The translations under genes and the position numbers were made by a program. This document shows, in pieces, positions 28,643 through 37,754 of a stretch of 64,000 nucleotides of DNA. A model generated the notes under the pieces. The model worked only from the letters and a program-made list of their open reading frames with translations. It ran no database searches and was not told the DNA's origin. Origin of the DNA: Neoasaia chiangmaiensis (GTDB taxonomy: Bacteria; Pseudomonadota; Alphaproteobacteria; Acetobacterales; Acetobacteraceae); NCBI RefSeq assembly GCF_002005465.1, contig NZ_CP014691.1, forward strand, positions 2,382,501-2,446,500, read 5' to 3'. Position 1 is the first letter of the stretch; each line of letters starts with the position of its first letter.

Positions 28643-29010
28643 TCATCCAGATGTTTCCGGTGCCTTCGGCAGGCGGCATCCGTCAGCGCGTGAATCCTGG
28701 TCGTGCGCCCGCCGCGCGATCGATCGGTGGGCTGGTTTCGTTCTGCCAGAAGTGCGGCGATGGGCCTTTACGGCGTAGCTGTCGATCAGAAGTTGGGCAG
28801 ACGCTCCACCGTTCTGCGCCAGCGCCTCGAACAGGCGCGCCCAGACGCTCTTTTCGCAGGCTAGCGCTGAAACCGATTGTAGAGCGTCTTGCGCGGGCCA
28901 TACGCGGCCGGCGCATCCTTGCATCGCGCGCCGGACAACAGGATCTGAATGATGCCGCTGATCACTCATCGATCATCCACGCGCGGCTGGCTTGCCACGC
29001 GTATGGGAGC
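28643..29010 (-). pseudogene. IS5-family transposase OrfA remnant
   Basis: Read on the minus strand this gives RVDDR, then a TGA, VISGIIQILLSGARCKDAP, AYGPRKTLYNRFQR, then a second in-frame stop, VWARLFEALAQNG and QLLIDSYAVKAHR with the first catalytic Asp. This is the order of IS5-group OrfA. Two in-frame stops and the absence of OrfB make it inactive. An IS-end-like motif lies just beyond its 3' side at 28611-28628. Confidence 0.7.
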
Positions 29011-30035
29011 CGCCGAAACGCACCCTGGGCGGCGTCGACGACGTCCTGGGCCGCATGCGTCTGCCCGGCGATCCCCTCGCCGGTCCGATGCATCGGGTTC
29101 CGCTTCTCCAGTGGCAGACATGGGTAAGGCTGGCGTTTGTCGAGGCCGGAAAAGACTGGCGCTCGCTGCAGCGTCTCGCCGTAGAAAATGGCGTGCTGCG
29201 CGACTACGCTCTTATGGCCGACCAGGGCTGGTGAAGCGGGCCGCTGGGTGTCGTCCCGTGGCATGAAGCCGTCGGTGTCGTGGCCGGTCGGTCGAGCCCG
29301 ACAAATGGGGCGTTCAGTGTCGCTGACCCCCGGATCGACGGACACGACCGATCTGTGCAGCATGGCGTCCGGCGGTGGCACGATCCGGCACCTGTCGTGA
29401 CCGGCAAGATGCTGGTCGGAGGCGGTCCGCACGCGGTTGCCGATCCCCGTCATCCCGTTCCAGCCAAACAGTCGAACGAGTATCGTATCGTGCCCTGGAG
29501 CGATGTCGCGCGCTGCATCACCGGCGCACATGGCACTGGACAGTGCGTTGCCGATCCGCGACCCAATCTGTCACGCGGCAAGGGTGACGCTTACCTGACC
29601 GCCGGACACTACGGCGTGGTGTCGTGGACCGACAGCACGGGCGCGGTGAGTGCGGCGGCCGGCCACGACAACGGCCGCTGGGCTGTTGCCGATCCGCGAA
29701 CCCGGCTTCCGGCGTCAGCCGACAAACTGGTCGCGGTCATTCGTTCCCTCGACGGAACGTGGCATCGTCCCTTCACCACCGCCGAGCTGGCGGCCTTGCA
29801 GTCCCTGTTCGACCCGGAAGAGCAGGCCGAGCTCGACGGTCTGAACGACGCCGCCTGGCGCGAGAGGATCGGCAATGCCGTTCCACCGAACGCTGCCCGG
29901 GCGATTGCCGAAACGATGGGACGCACGCTGCTCGCGGCCTGGAGCGGCGAAAGCTTCATGCTCAGCGCCGAACCGATCTGGGTGCAGCCGATCGCGATCG
30001 CCGCAAGCGTCGCCCAGCCTTCTGTCGATCTCTGA
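28995..30035 (+). pseudogene. C-terminal part of a C5 cytosine DNA methyltransferase with VADPR repeats
   Basis: This is the target-recognition and C-terminal region of a large cytosine-5 methyltransferase. Four VADP-R units (about 29328, 29436, 29550 and 29688) are spaced by 35-45 codons. They are followed by SLDGTWHRPFTTAELAALQ and motif X, ERIGNAVPPNAARAIAETMG. Motifs I-VIII, including the PCQ catalytic Cys, are missing because the 5' part was cut off at the IS5 junction near 28995. A single in-frame TGA at 29232-29234 breaks the remainder while the same frame continues on both sides. Restriction-modification or orphan methylation was the probable ancestral role. Confidence 0.72.
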
Positions 30036-30318
30036 ACCGCATGCGGCACGCGGAGAGCGGCCGCAAACAGGTCGAAAAAGCGACTGGGCCAATTTGCCGG
30101 TCCGGGTTTGCGCGGTCTGAAGCGTCCGTCGTCGCACGCAAGCCCCAAGCCTTCGGTCGTCCCGGTCCCGTGAAGCCGCAAGCGGCTTCCGCGCCAAGAC
30201 CGGGCCGAGGGCGTGCGCCCGCCGCCTGAGGACGCTTCCCGTCGACCGCACCCGGAACGGCAAACCGACAGATCGCCGGAATGAGCAGACGGGAAAACAT
30301 TCAGAAGGAGTGTCCACC
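30036..30318. other. Intergenic stretch after the methyltransferase remnant
   Basis: About 280 bases with no recognisable gene. It includes a GC-rich inverted segment (GTGAAGCCGCAAGCGGCTTCCGC around 30170-30191) that can form a stable hairpin. AGAAGGAG at 30303-30310 serves as the ribosome-binding site of the small gene that follows. Confidence 0.5.
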
Positions 30319-30462
30319 ATGTCAGACAAACGAGGGTTAGGCCGCAACACCCGATACATGAAGAAAGGGCGCGCGGAAGAGAGCAGTCGGACGTCGGGAC
30401 GCGGCACCTCGCGCCATGCGTCGACACAACCGTCGAGCAACCCGCCTGCCTTGCAAGGCTGA
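30319..30462 (+). CDS. Small basic hypothetical protein (47 aa)
   Basis: A short frame beginning MSDKRGLGRNTRYMKKGRAE and ending SNPPALQG. It is rich in Arg, Lys and Ser, with no predicted membrane segment, and is preceded by a near-perfect AGAAGGAG eight bases before the ATG. The strong ribosome-binding site argues that it is translated. I do not recognise its family. It lies between the methyltransferase remnant and the IS110 remnant, so it may have belonged to a mobile element. Confidence 0.5.
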   Translation: MSDKRGLGRNTRYMKKGRAEESSRTSGRGTSRHASTQPSSNPPALQG

Positions 30463-30501
30463 CCCGGAGGACGCCCCGACCGGCGTCGGACGCCCATGTC
30501 G

Positions 30502-31116
30502 TCACATCATCTGCCCCGAAAGAAATATGCCATGTCTGGTTCCCTGATCCATGCCGGGACCGTCGCGCGGCAGCATGTCCTTGGCGATCATGGCTTTGAT
30601 GCGCTGGTCGATCGCGCTGATCTGGGTCGAGAGCAACGCGATCATGGTGTTGATCTGCTCGGCGATGTCGTCATGGCCTGCACTGTGACGACGCAACTTC
30701 TCGGCCTTGCGCATGTCGACCAACTGCCTGCGGCGACGTAGGAAATCGGCCAATGTCGCACGGGCCGGACTGATGGGCCGGGTGACAGGCAAATCCAGGG
30801 CTGCGCCCATCTGGGCCAGCACGCGGGCGTCAACGCGGTCGGTTTTGGCCAGAACGCCGGTCGCGCGGGCGAACTCGCGCGCCTGACGCGGATTGACGCG
30901 CGAGAACGGATGCGCGCGTTCGGTCAGGGCGGCGATGAGAGCGCCGTCGCAGCCGCTGGTGGCTTCGAAAACGACGAGGTTGTCGGGCGTGAGCGTTTCG
31001 GTCCATTCGGCGATGGCGTCACGCGTATTGGGAATGCGCAGCATCCTGCCGGAAGGAAGGGCGCAGAGATCGAGGAAGGCGCGCGAAAGATCGCAACCGA
31101 TGACTGGCTGTGGCAT
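30502..31116 (-). pseudogene. IS110-family transposase, 3'-truncated
   Basis: The N-terminal DEDD nuclease domain is present: VIGCDLSRAFLDLC with the first Asp, LVVFEATSGCDGAL with Glu, and LAKTDRVDARVLAQMG with the last two Asp residues. Then comes the coiled linker. The frame is only 204 codons against roughly 310-340 normally and ends MDQGTRHGIFLSGQMM, unlike the family. The C-terminal Transposase_20 domain with its Ser nucleophile is lost, so the product is inactive. Confidence 0.82.
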
Positions 31117-31428
31117 GGTGAAGGTTCCTGTCCATGTCGTGCGGGATCGGAAGTCCCAAGCAACTGTTCAGGGTTGAGCAAAGGCGGAAGGGGCCCATGC
31201 TCCCAAACGGGCTCCAGACCCTCGGGGGGGGGGGGGGACGGGCTCCCTTCCGCTGCCCACTCTCTCACATCACCAACAGACAGGGGGGGAAGCTGTCTGT
31301 CCGGTTTCGGCAAAAGGCTCTAGGAAGCAGCCATTCGTGCGCAGAGCCATGTTACTTATTTCCATAACTCTTTCATGTGCGTGCGACGGTTTTCCTGATC
31401 CGACGTTCAGTAGCGTAAGCACTCGTCA
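31117..31428. other. IS110 left-end DNA with a 14-G homopolymer
   Basis: No gene in 312 bases. The stretch next to the transposase start is the expected non-coding end of an IS110 element, where bridge-RNA-type sequences are encoded. It contains a run of 14 consecutive G at 31224-31237 and a second G8-like tract near 31282. The last bases lie just past the stop codon of the exporter operon that ends at 31429. Confidence 0.5.
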
Positions 31429-33867
31429 TTACCCGGTTCGGTTAAGAGCCGCAGCAGGCGGCTGGGATGCTGCGCGAGCGGTCTGGCCGAGGATCGTGAC
31501 GGCCGCAATGCCGACTGCGATCAGTGTGACTGCGACGAAAGGAAGCGGCGTCAAGCCGATTCGTTCATCGAAGCCGGAAAGCCAAGCACGCATCAAGACC
31601 CATGCGAGCGGCCATGCGAGGAAAGTGGCGATCAGAACGGGACGCAGGAACTGTCCGATCAGAAGCATGAGAATATCCTGCGTACGCGCGCCCAAGACTT
31701 TACGAATACCGATCTCCTGCATTCGGCGTGTCGCCGTGAAGGTGGAAAGTCCATATAGACCGAGACAGGCAATGCCGATGGCAATGGCCGATCCGAGGCC
31801 AAACAGCGCGCCATGACTTGCGTCGGTTCGGTAATCTTCCGCGAAAACGTCGTTCGCGGTGCGGGCCGTGAATGCGACATTCGGCGCAATTTCCTCCCAT
31901 GCGGCACGCAGGCGGGCGATCTCCACCTGCTCGGATGCACCGCTGTAGCGAACGATGCCCCAGACATAAGAAATCGGCCCGTTCGTCCCATAATAGAGCA
32001 GAGGCGCCATAGGGCTGCGCGCGCTCCGAAACCGAATATCGTCGACCACGCCGATGATACGATAAACCTGTGCAGAGCTGTCTTGAGCCGCCTCCTGAAC
32101 TTCCTGTCCCACCGCCGCCTGAGGGGAAGCAAACCCGAGACGCTCCACCGTAAAACGGGAAATAACGACGCTTGTTCCATTTCCGGCCACCATCGGGTCG
32201 GGCGTATAATCCTGACCATGCGCCCTGTCGAACAGGCGCCCCGCGATCACATGGGCGCCGATGGCTTCAAAATATCCCTCTGTCGCCTTGCCCCAGCGTA
32301 ATTCGTGCTTATCCGCGTGTCCGGGACGCCGCCAGTCGAAGCCGTCAACGAGGTTGTGCGGCACGACGTCGGACCGGGTCGCAATCGTAACGCCGGGAAC
32401 CGCCGCCAATCGCCGCATGATCTCGCTCTGGCGGTTCTGCAAGGTCGCGTCGGCCAATGACGGGATCAGAATCAAGCCGCCCGAATTCATGCCCCGGTCC
32501 AAACGGCGTACATGCGACGCCTGCTGCGTCATCACGAGCGTACAAATCGCCAGCGTGATGGCGAAGCTGAACTGCAAAACCACCAGCACCGAGCGCAGCA
32601 GGCTTTCGATACGTCCCCCCGCCGGCGTCTTGCTTGCAGCGAGCACTGGCGCCGGTTGGTACGCCGACAGCACCAATGCGGGATAACCCCCCGCTAAAAC
32701 TCCGGTGAGCAGCACGATAACGAGGGTGATGGGCAACATGAAAACCAAGTCGAAACCAAGCCGCCAGCCGCCCCATTCATTCACCCAGTGTAAGGAGAGT
32801 TCCGTCAGAGCCAGCCCCGCGAGGCCGGCAAGAGCGACCAGGACGACTGCCTCGACGATCAGTTGCATGGCCAGTGCGAAGCGGGTCGCGCCCAGAACCT
32901 TGCGCATGGCGATATCCCTCGCACGCAACACGGATCGGGCAGTCGCGAGATTGATATAATTGATGAGTGCCGCTGTCAGCGCAGCAATTCCCACGAAACC
33001 GAGAATGTCGACGAGTGTCCGATTATTGCCGCCGTCGCCGATCGCGGCGGAATGGAAATGCACGGCACGCAGCGGCACCAGTTCGAGGCCGCCGTCGCCA
33101 AAAGCCTCGCGGATCGTGTCAGCCGTCCAATTGCCTGGATGGCGCGCGGCATAACCGGCAAGCCCATGATTGACGCGCAGGGCGGCTTGCGGATTGTTGA
33201 TCCGCACCCACATCGTTCCCCATTCTGAGCCCCAGTTCGTGAAGGGCGGTTTAGTGAACCAGCTTGTTGGTGTAACGCCGATGATATCGAACGCCATCGA
33301 GCGATTGGTTGGCGGATCGGCGAGTACGCCCGTGACGACGGCTTCGTTTCGTTCATTGTCGATCTGGAGCTTCCGCCCCAGCGCGGCGGTCGTGCCAAAA
33401 TATTTGCGCGCTTCGGCAGCCGAGATTACCACCTTGCCGGGACCGTTGAGCGCCGTGCCTTTGTTGCCGGCGACGAGCGGCAGATCGAACACGGAAAAGA
33501 AGGACCGATCTGTGAACGTGACCTGCTCGCATGCCACCGTATTCCCCACACGCACGACGAGAGGCTCCTGCAGGACACGGATGCTGGCGGCGATCTCCGG
33601 GAAGTCCACTTTCAAAAACGGAAACGAGACGAAACTGACGGTACTATTCTCCTGCGGTGCGTGACCGGCAACATGCGCGAGTTCGTCCACCTGATAGATC
33701 TGTGCTGCGTGGGGAATATCGGCGTCATAGCCATATTCATAGCGAACGATGAGCGCCATCGTCAGAAAGACGGCGATGCCCAGCGCCAGCCCGAACAGGT
33801 TGAGAACGGTGTAGAGTTTGTGCCGCGAGAGTGTCCGGTAGATCGACGTTGCAAGACCCGTGAACAT
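31429..33867 (-). CDS. ABC exporter permease with duplicated MacB/FtsX domains (third copy)
   Basis: A permease of 812 residues made of two MacB_PCD-FtsX units. A first transmembrane helix (YTVLNLFGLALGIAVFLTMAL) and periplasmic domain are followed by three helices from about ATARSVLRARDIAMRKVLGATR, then a second unit ending with IGIRKVLGARTQDILMLLI and the last helices. It carries no ATPase domain and must use the ATPase at 40231-40914. ATG 33867 has GGAAGAG just before it. It is the last gene of the exporter operon, starting 15 bases after the TolC-type gene. Confidence 0.88.
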   Translation of the reverse strand: MFTGLATSIYRTLSRHKLYTVLNLFGLALGIAVFLTMALIVRYEYGYDADIPHAAQIYQVDELAHVAGHAPQENSTVSFVSFPFLKVDFPEIAASIRVLQEPLVVRVGNTVACEQVTFTDRSFFSVFDLPLVAGNKGTALNGPGKVVISAAEARKYFGTTAALGRKLQIDNERNEAVVTGVLADPPTNRSMAFDIIGVTPTSWFTKPPFTNWGSEWGTMWVRINNPQAALRVNHGLAGYAARHPGNWTADTIREAFGDGGLELVPLRAVHFHSAAIGDGGNNRTLVDILGFVGIAALTAALINYINLATARSVLRARDIAMRKVLGATRFALAMQLIVEAVVLVALAGLAGLALTELSLHWVNEWGGWRLGFDLVFMLPITLVIVLLTGVLAGGYPALVLSAYQPAPVLAASKTPAGGRIESLLRSVLVVLQFSFAITLAICTLVMTQQASHVRRLDRGMNSGGLILIPSLADATLQNRQSEIMRRLAAVPGVTIATRSDVVPHNLVDGFDWRRPGHADKHELRWGKATEGYFEAIGAHVIAGRLFDRAHGQDYTPDPMVAGNGTSVVISRFTVERLGFASPQAAVGQEVQEAAQDSSAQVYRIIGVVDDIRFRSARSPMAPLLYYGTNGPISYVWGIVRYSGASEQVEIARLRAAWEEIAPNVAFTARTANDVFAEDYRTDASHGALFGLGSAIAIGIACLGLYGLSTFTATRRMQEIGIRKVLGARTQDILMLLIGQFLRPVLIATFLAWPLAWVLMRAWLSGFDERIGLTPLPFVAVTLIAVGIAAVTILGQTARAASQPPAAALNRTG

Positions 33868-33881
33868 GAGCGCTCTTCCTT

Positions 33882-35279
33882 CTACCAACCAGCCTTGTCC
33901 AGCGCGGAAATGGGGGCCTGCAATGGCTCCCAGCCGCGCGCGCGGGCGCGCTGCAGGTTCGCATCCGCATCGTAATGATGTTCGTCCGGCAGCAGGTCGC
34001 GTGCCTGCAATCGACCCATCGCGGCCAGAAGCGTGGCTTCAGCCACGATCGTGTCATGCCGACTGCCCGCAAGCTCCACCTGCGCCGTGCGCAAATTCTG
34101 GTCGGCATACAGCACGTCCGTCGTGCTGCGCAGGCCATAGCCATATTCGAGCTGGTAGCCTTTCAGGGCCGTCTCGCCGGATTGCACCTCGGCCATGCCG
34201 GCCCTGATCGCCTGAAGGCCGTTTTCCACGGCACGCCAGTTGGTCACCACGTCTTGTAAGGCTGTTCGATGGGCAAGTTCGACGTTCTGCCGCGCCTGCT
34301 CGTCCTTCGCGCGCGCCTGCCGGATCTGGGAATTATAAAGGTCGCCGTTATAGATCGGCTGCACGAGCGACACGGTACCGGCAAGCTGCTCCCCATATTC
34401 CCGGCCCCGGAACGGCGAGGCCGGTCCGATTGTACCGAACGTGCCTTGCACCTGAATTTGCGGTCCCCACTGCGAGCGCGCTGTATCGATATCGGCGGCT
34501 GTCGCGTCCTTGGTCTCGCGCATCCGGGCAAGCTGGGGATTGGCCGCGATCGCCGCCGTCACCGCTTGTCCGACGCTTGGCGGCATGCCCGGAAGTCCAT
34601 CGGGCATCGTTAGGTTTTGAGGTTCCACGCCAATCACCGCGCGAAACAGTGCTTCCGATGCCGCGAGCGTTGCCCGCGCCTGCGTTAGCGCCACTTCCGC
34701 CGAACGACGACGTGTTTCCGCCTGCTCCACATCGGTCCGCGTAACCTGCTCGGTTGGTTGGCCGCCAAGATTGTAGCGCGAGGTGGTCAGTTGCACCTGC
34801 CGCGTCAGCATATCCAGATCGGCGCGTCGAACCTCCAGAACGTTCCGGTCACGCAAGACATTCATGTAGGCGGTAATCGCGTTGGTAAAAACCTGCGATT
34901 CCGTCAGACGCAGCGCATGACCCTCCGCCCGTGAGCGGGCATCCGCGGCCCGGACCTGATTGGCGACATGCCCAAAGGAATACAGGGTCTGCCTGGCTGT
35001 GACATAGCCTTCGGCATAGTTCGACGTGTAGGTGCCGAGTGCGAAGGCGTCCGTATAGGGACCCTGTTGATAGTTGGCGTCCATGTTGACAGAGACCGTC
35101 GGGCGCCAGCCGGAACGGGTCTGGGCGGAGTTCTCGGTCACAGAACGCTGATTGGCTTGCTCGCCCAGCAGGGTCGGGTTGCTTCGATAGGCCAGTGCCA
35201 GGGCTTGAGTCAGGGTCTGGGCCGAGGCGGACGTCGCGGGCAGAACGACAAGAAGCGGAAGAAGAAAGCGTTTGGTCAT
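33882..35279 (-). CDS. TolC-family outer-membrane efflux channel
   Basis: An OM factor of 465 residues with a signal peptide (FLLPLLVVLPATSASAQ) and the two OEP repeats. The first starts LTQALALAYRSNPTLLGEQAN and the second QAVTAAIAANPQLARMRE. GTVSLVQPIYNGDLYNSQIRQAR in between is the typical strand-helix block. It supplies the exit duct of the tripartite exporter, working with the adaptor at 40931-42253. It sits between two permease genes, an unusual position. Confidence 0.94.
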   Translation of the reverse strand: MTKRFLLPLLVVLPATSASAQTLTQALALAYRSNPTLLGEQANQRSVTENSAQTRSGWRPTVSVNMDANYQQGPYTDAFALGTYTSNYAEGYVTARQTLYSFGHVANQVRAADARSRAEGHALRLTESQVFTNAITAYMNVLRDRNVLEVRRADLDMLTRQVQLTTSRYNLGGQPTEQVTRTDVEQAETRRRSAEVALTQARATLAASEALFRAVIGVEPQNLTMPDGLPGMPPSVGQAVTAAIAANPQLARMRETKDATAADIDTARSQWGPQIQVQGTFGTIGPASPFRGREYGEQLAGTVSLVQPIYNGDLYNSQIRQARAKDEQARQNVELAHRTALQDVVTNWRAVENGLQAIRAGMAEVQSGETALKGYQLEYGYGLRSTTDVLYADQNLRTAQVELAGSRHDTIVAEATLLAAMGRLQARDLLPDEHHYDADANLQRARARGWEPLQAPISALDKAGW

Positions 35280-35285
35280 GGTCGG

Positions 35286-37754
35286 TCAGTCCGCACGAAG
35301 AGCGCGCGCGGGCTTGGCGCGGGCGACGCGAAGGGTCTGGGTAAAAACGGTCAACGCCGCGATCAGTAGCGCTATCGTCACGACGAAGACGAAATAGAGC
35401 GGCGAGAGCGCGATCCGCTGCTGGTATACCGAAAGCCAGGCGCGCATGAGCGCCCAGGCAGGAGGGATCGCGCAGAGACAGGCACCGACGACCGGGCGCA
35501 GGAAATCGCCGAGCATAAGCCCCAGAACATTGCGCGTCGTGGCGCCGAGCGTTTTACGGATGCCGATCTCATGTGTCCGACGCAGAGCTGTGAAAGAAGC
35601 AAGACCGTAGAGACCCATGCAGGCGATGACGATCGCGAGGACGGAGGCGATCGTGTAAAGCCGCCCCTGCCGCCGTTCGGAGCGGTAGAAGGTGGAGATG
35701 CGGTCCTGCACCGAGCGGAAATAGCCCGGCTCCTCGGGCAACGTCGCGTTCCACACCTGCTCGACCCGTGCCTTCATCATGGATTCCGGCACATGGGAGA
35801 AACGAACAGAGAGGTTGGGATAGCTCAACGCAGCAGAAGACGTGTGTAGGGTGAGCGTCGCCGAAACCTCTTCGCGCGCCGAGACGAAGCGCATATCGTC
35901 CTCGACGCCGATAATCCTTACGCTTACAGGACCGTCCGTGAGGATTTGTCCCACCGCCTGCTCAGGGCTCTTAAAGCCGAACTGTTGCAGGGCACTACGA
36001 TTGAGGATGGCACTGAATGTCCTCTTCCCGGCCTGCTCCAGGGTCGCAATGCCAGGACTTTCGTCTTCGCCGTGCGCGGAATCAAACCAGCGACCGGCGA
36101 GAAGGCGTGGTCGATAGGTCTCGAAATAGCCGTCTGAAACGGTATCAACGAGGATATGTCTCTGGACTGGATGTGTGCCCGTGGACGAGAGTGTGACACG
36201 CCAGTGATTGGTAATATTCGGCTCCAGCATCGAGAGAGCCGCGGATGTCACGCCCGGAACGTGGCGCATGGCATCAAGGACGTGCCGCTGAGTGCCCAGG
36301 TCCTGCGTCGTCATCATGGGGCTGATGAGCAGGCCGCTCTGTACGAAGCCGAGATCGATCTGTTGAAGGAATCTTGCCTGCCGGTCGATGACGAGCGTGC
36401 AGATCGCGAAGGTTACGGCAAGAAAGAATTGCGCGACGACGAGGCCGGCGCGCAGGCGCGCGGCGTGCCGGCCGCCTGAGGGCATTCGTGTGCTTGCCAG
36501 TGTCGATGCGGACGGATAACGCGAGAGGAGAAGGGCTGGATACAGGCCGGATGCGAAACCCGTGACAAGCACCACAGCGACAAGGAACGGCAGCACGAAC
36601 GTGTAGTCCATTCGTAACGTACTCCCCATCAGCGATGCCACGCCGGGTAGTGCGACCTCGGTGAGAGCGAGCCCGAGCAGACTGCCAAGGATCGCGTTTA
36701 CGAGTGCCTCGCCCATGAACTGGACGAACAAAGTGCGCCGTGTCGCGCCAAGCACCTTGCGGACAGCGACCTCTCGAGCGCGGAGGGTAGACCGTGCCGT
36801 CGCAAGATTGACGACGTTGAGCGTCGCTAGCATCAGGGCGCAGGCACCGATGAGGCCGAGCATGTTCACGACACGCCGATCCGTCGCCTCGTCGCCTTCG
36901 TTCACGTCCAGATCGTGAAAATGCGTCTCACGCAGGCTTACGAGCGTAAGCGCGAATCGTCGCTCCGGGTGGCGTCCCAATGCCACGTCATCGTTTGGCG
37001 CACCGCTGGCATGTGCGATGACGAAGTCGCGAAGGCGACTTGCGATGGCCGCGCGATCTCGGGCACTTCCAACGCGGATGAAGATCGAGCCTGAACTCGC
37101 ACCCCAGTAACGATAGGCGCTGTCGTCGAGACGATAGGCTGGAATACCGGTCAACAGATCCGGCGCGAGAGTTACAGGCTGGGCTGGCGGCGCGAGAACG
37201 CCCGTCACTGTGAGGTCAAGCCGATGACCCTCTCGGCTCACCAGCACTGTGCGACCGAGCGCTGCCGTTGTACCGAAAAGGGCCCGCGCTTTCTCCGCCG
37301 AGAGAACCACAGAGCCTGGGCGAGCAAGCGCAGTTTTCGGATCGCCACGCTCAAGCTTTAACGGGATCGTCTCGAAAAACGTCGGATCGACCATAGCGCC
37401 ATTCGTTGATAGATGCCTGTCGCCCATATGCATGACGAATACATCGCTGTCGTAACGCGTTGCGGCGAGGATCTGCGGAAAGTCCACCTTCAGAAAGGGA
37501 AACGCGATGAACGGAACATCCGCGTGCTCGCTGACTGGCAGGCCGGGATTGGACAGGCGCTGTCCGACGCGCAAAATGTTCGTGGCGTTAGGAATTGAGA
37601 CATTGAACTCATATTCGTGGCGGACCTGCAGCGCGAGAACGAGGCAAATCGCCATACCGAGGCCGAGGCCCAGTACGTTCAGCCCAACGTAGAGCGGGTG
37701 ACGCTGCGCCTGCCGGACGGCGCCGCGAAAGATTGTCATCAGCATCGGCGTCAC
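35286..37754 (-). CDS. ABC exporter permease with duplicated MacB/FtsX domains (second copy)
   Basis: A permease of 822 residues paralogous to its two neighbours in the operon. The N-terminal helix is YVGLNVLGLGLGMAICLVLAL. The first FtsX block is ATARSTLRAREVAVRKVLGATRRT and the second HEIGIRKTLGATTRNVLGLML. The C-terminus ends in FTQTLRVARAKPARALRAD, as MacB-like subunits do. Eight transmembrane segments are expected. The start codon overlaps the stop of the preceding permease gene by four bases, so the two may be made in equal amounts as a heterodimer. Confidence 0.9.
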   Translation of the reverse strand: MTPMLMTIFRGAVRQAQRHPLYVGLNVLGLGLGMAICLVLALQVRHEYEFNVSIPNATNILRVGQRLSNPGLPVSEHADVPFIAFPFLKVDFPQILAATRYDSDVFVMHMGDRHLSTNGAMVDPTFFETIPLKLERGDPKTALARPGSVVLSAEKARALFGTTAALGRTVLVSREGHRLDLTVTGVLAPPAQPVTLAPDLLTGIPAYRLDDSAYRYWGASSGSIFIRVGSARDRAAIASRLRDFVIAHASGAPNDDVALGRHPERRFALTLVSLRETHFHDLDVNEGDEATDRRVVNMLGLIGACALMLATLNVVNLATARSTLRAREVAVRKVLGATRRTLFVQFMGEALVNAILGSLLGLALTEVALPGVASLMGSTLRMDYTFVLPFLVAVVLVTGFASGLYPALLLSRYPSASTLASTRMPSGGRHAARLRAGLVVAQFFLAVTFAICTLVIDRQARFLQQIDLGFVQSGLLISPMMTTQDLGTQRHVLDAMRHVPGVTSAALSMLEPNITNHWRVTLSSTGTHPVQRHILVDTVSDGYFETYRPRLLAGRWFDSAHGEDESPGIATLEQAGKRTFSAILNRSALQQFGFKSPEQAVGQILTDGPVSVRIIGVEDDMRFVSAREEVSATLTLHTSSAALSYPNLSVRFSHVPESMMKARVEQVWNATLPEEPGYFRSVQDRISTFYRSERRQGRLYTIASVLAIVIACMGLYGLASFTALRRTHEIGIRKTLGATTRNVLGLMLGDFLRPVVGACLCAIPPAWALMRAWLSVYQQRIALSPLYFVFVVTIALLIAALTVFTQTLRVARAKPARALRAD

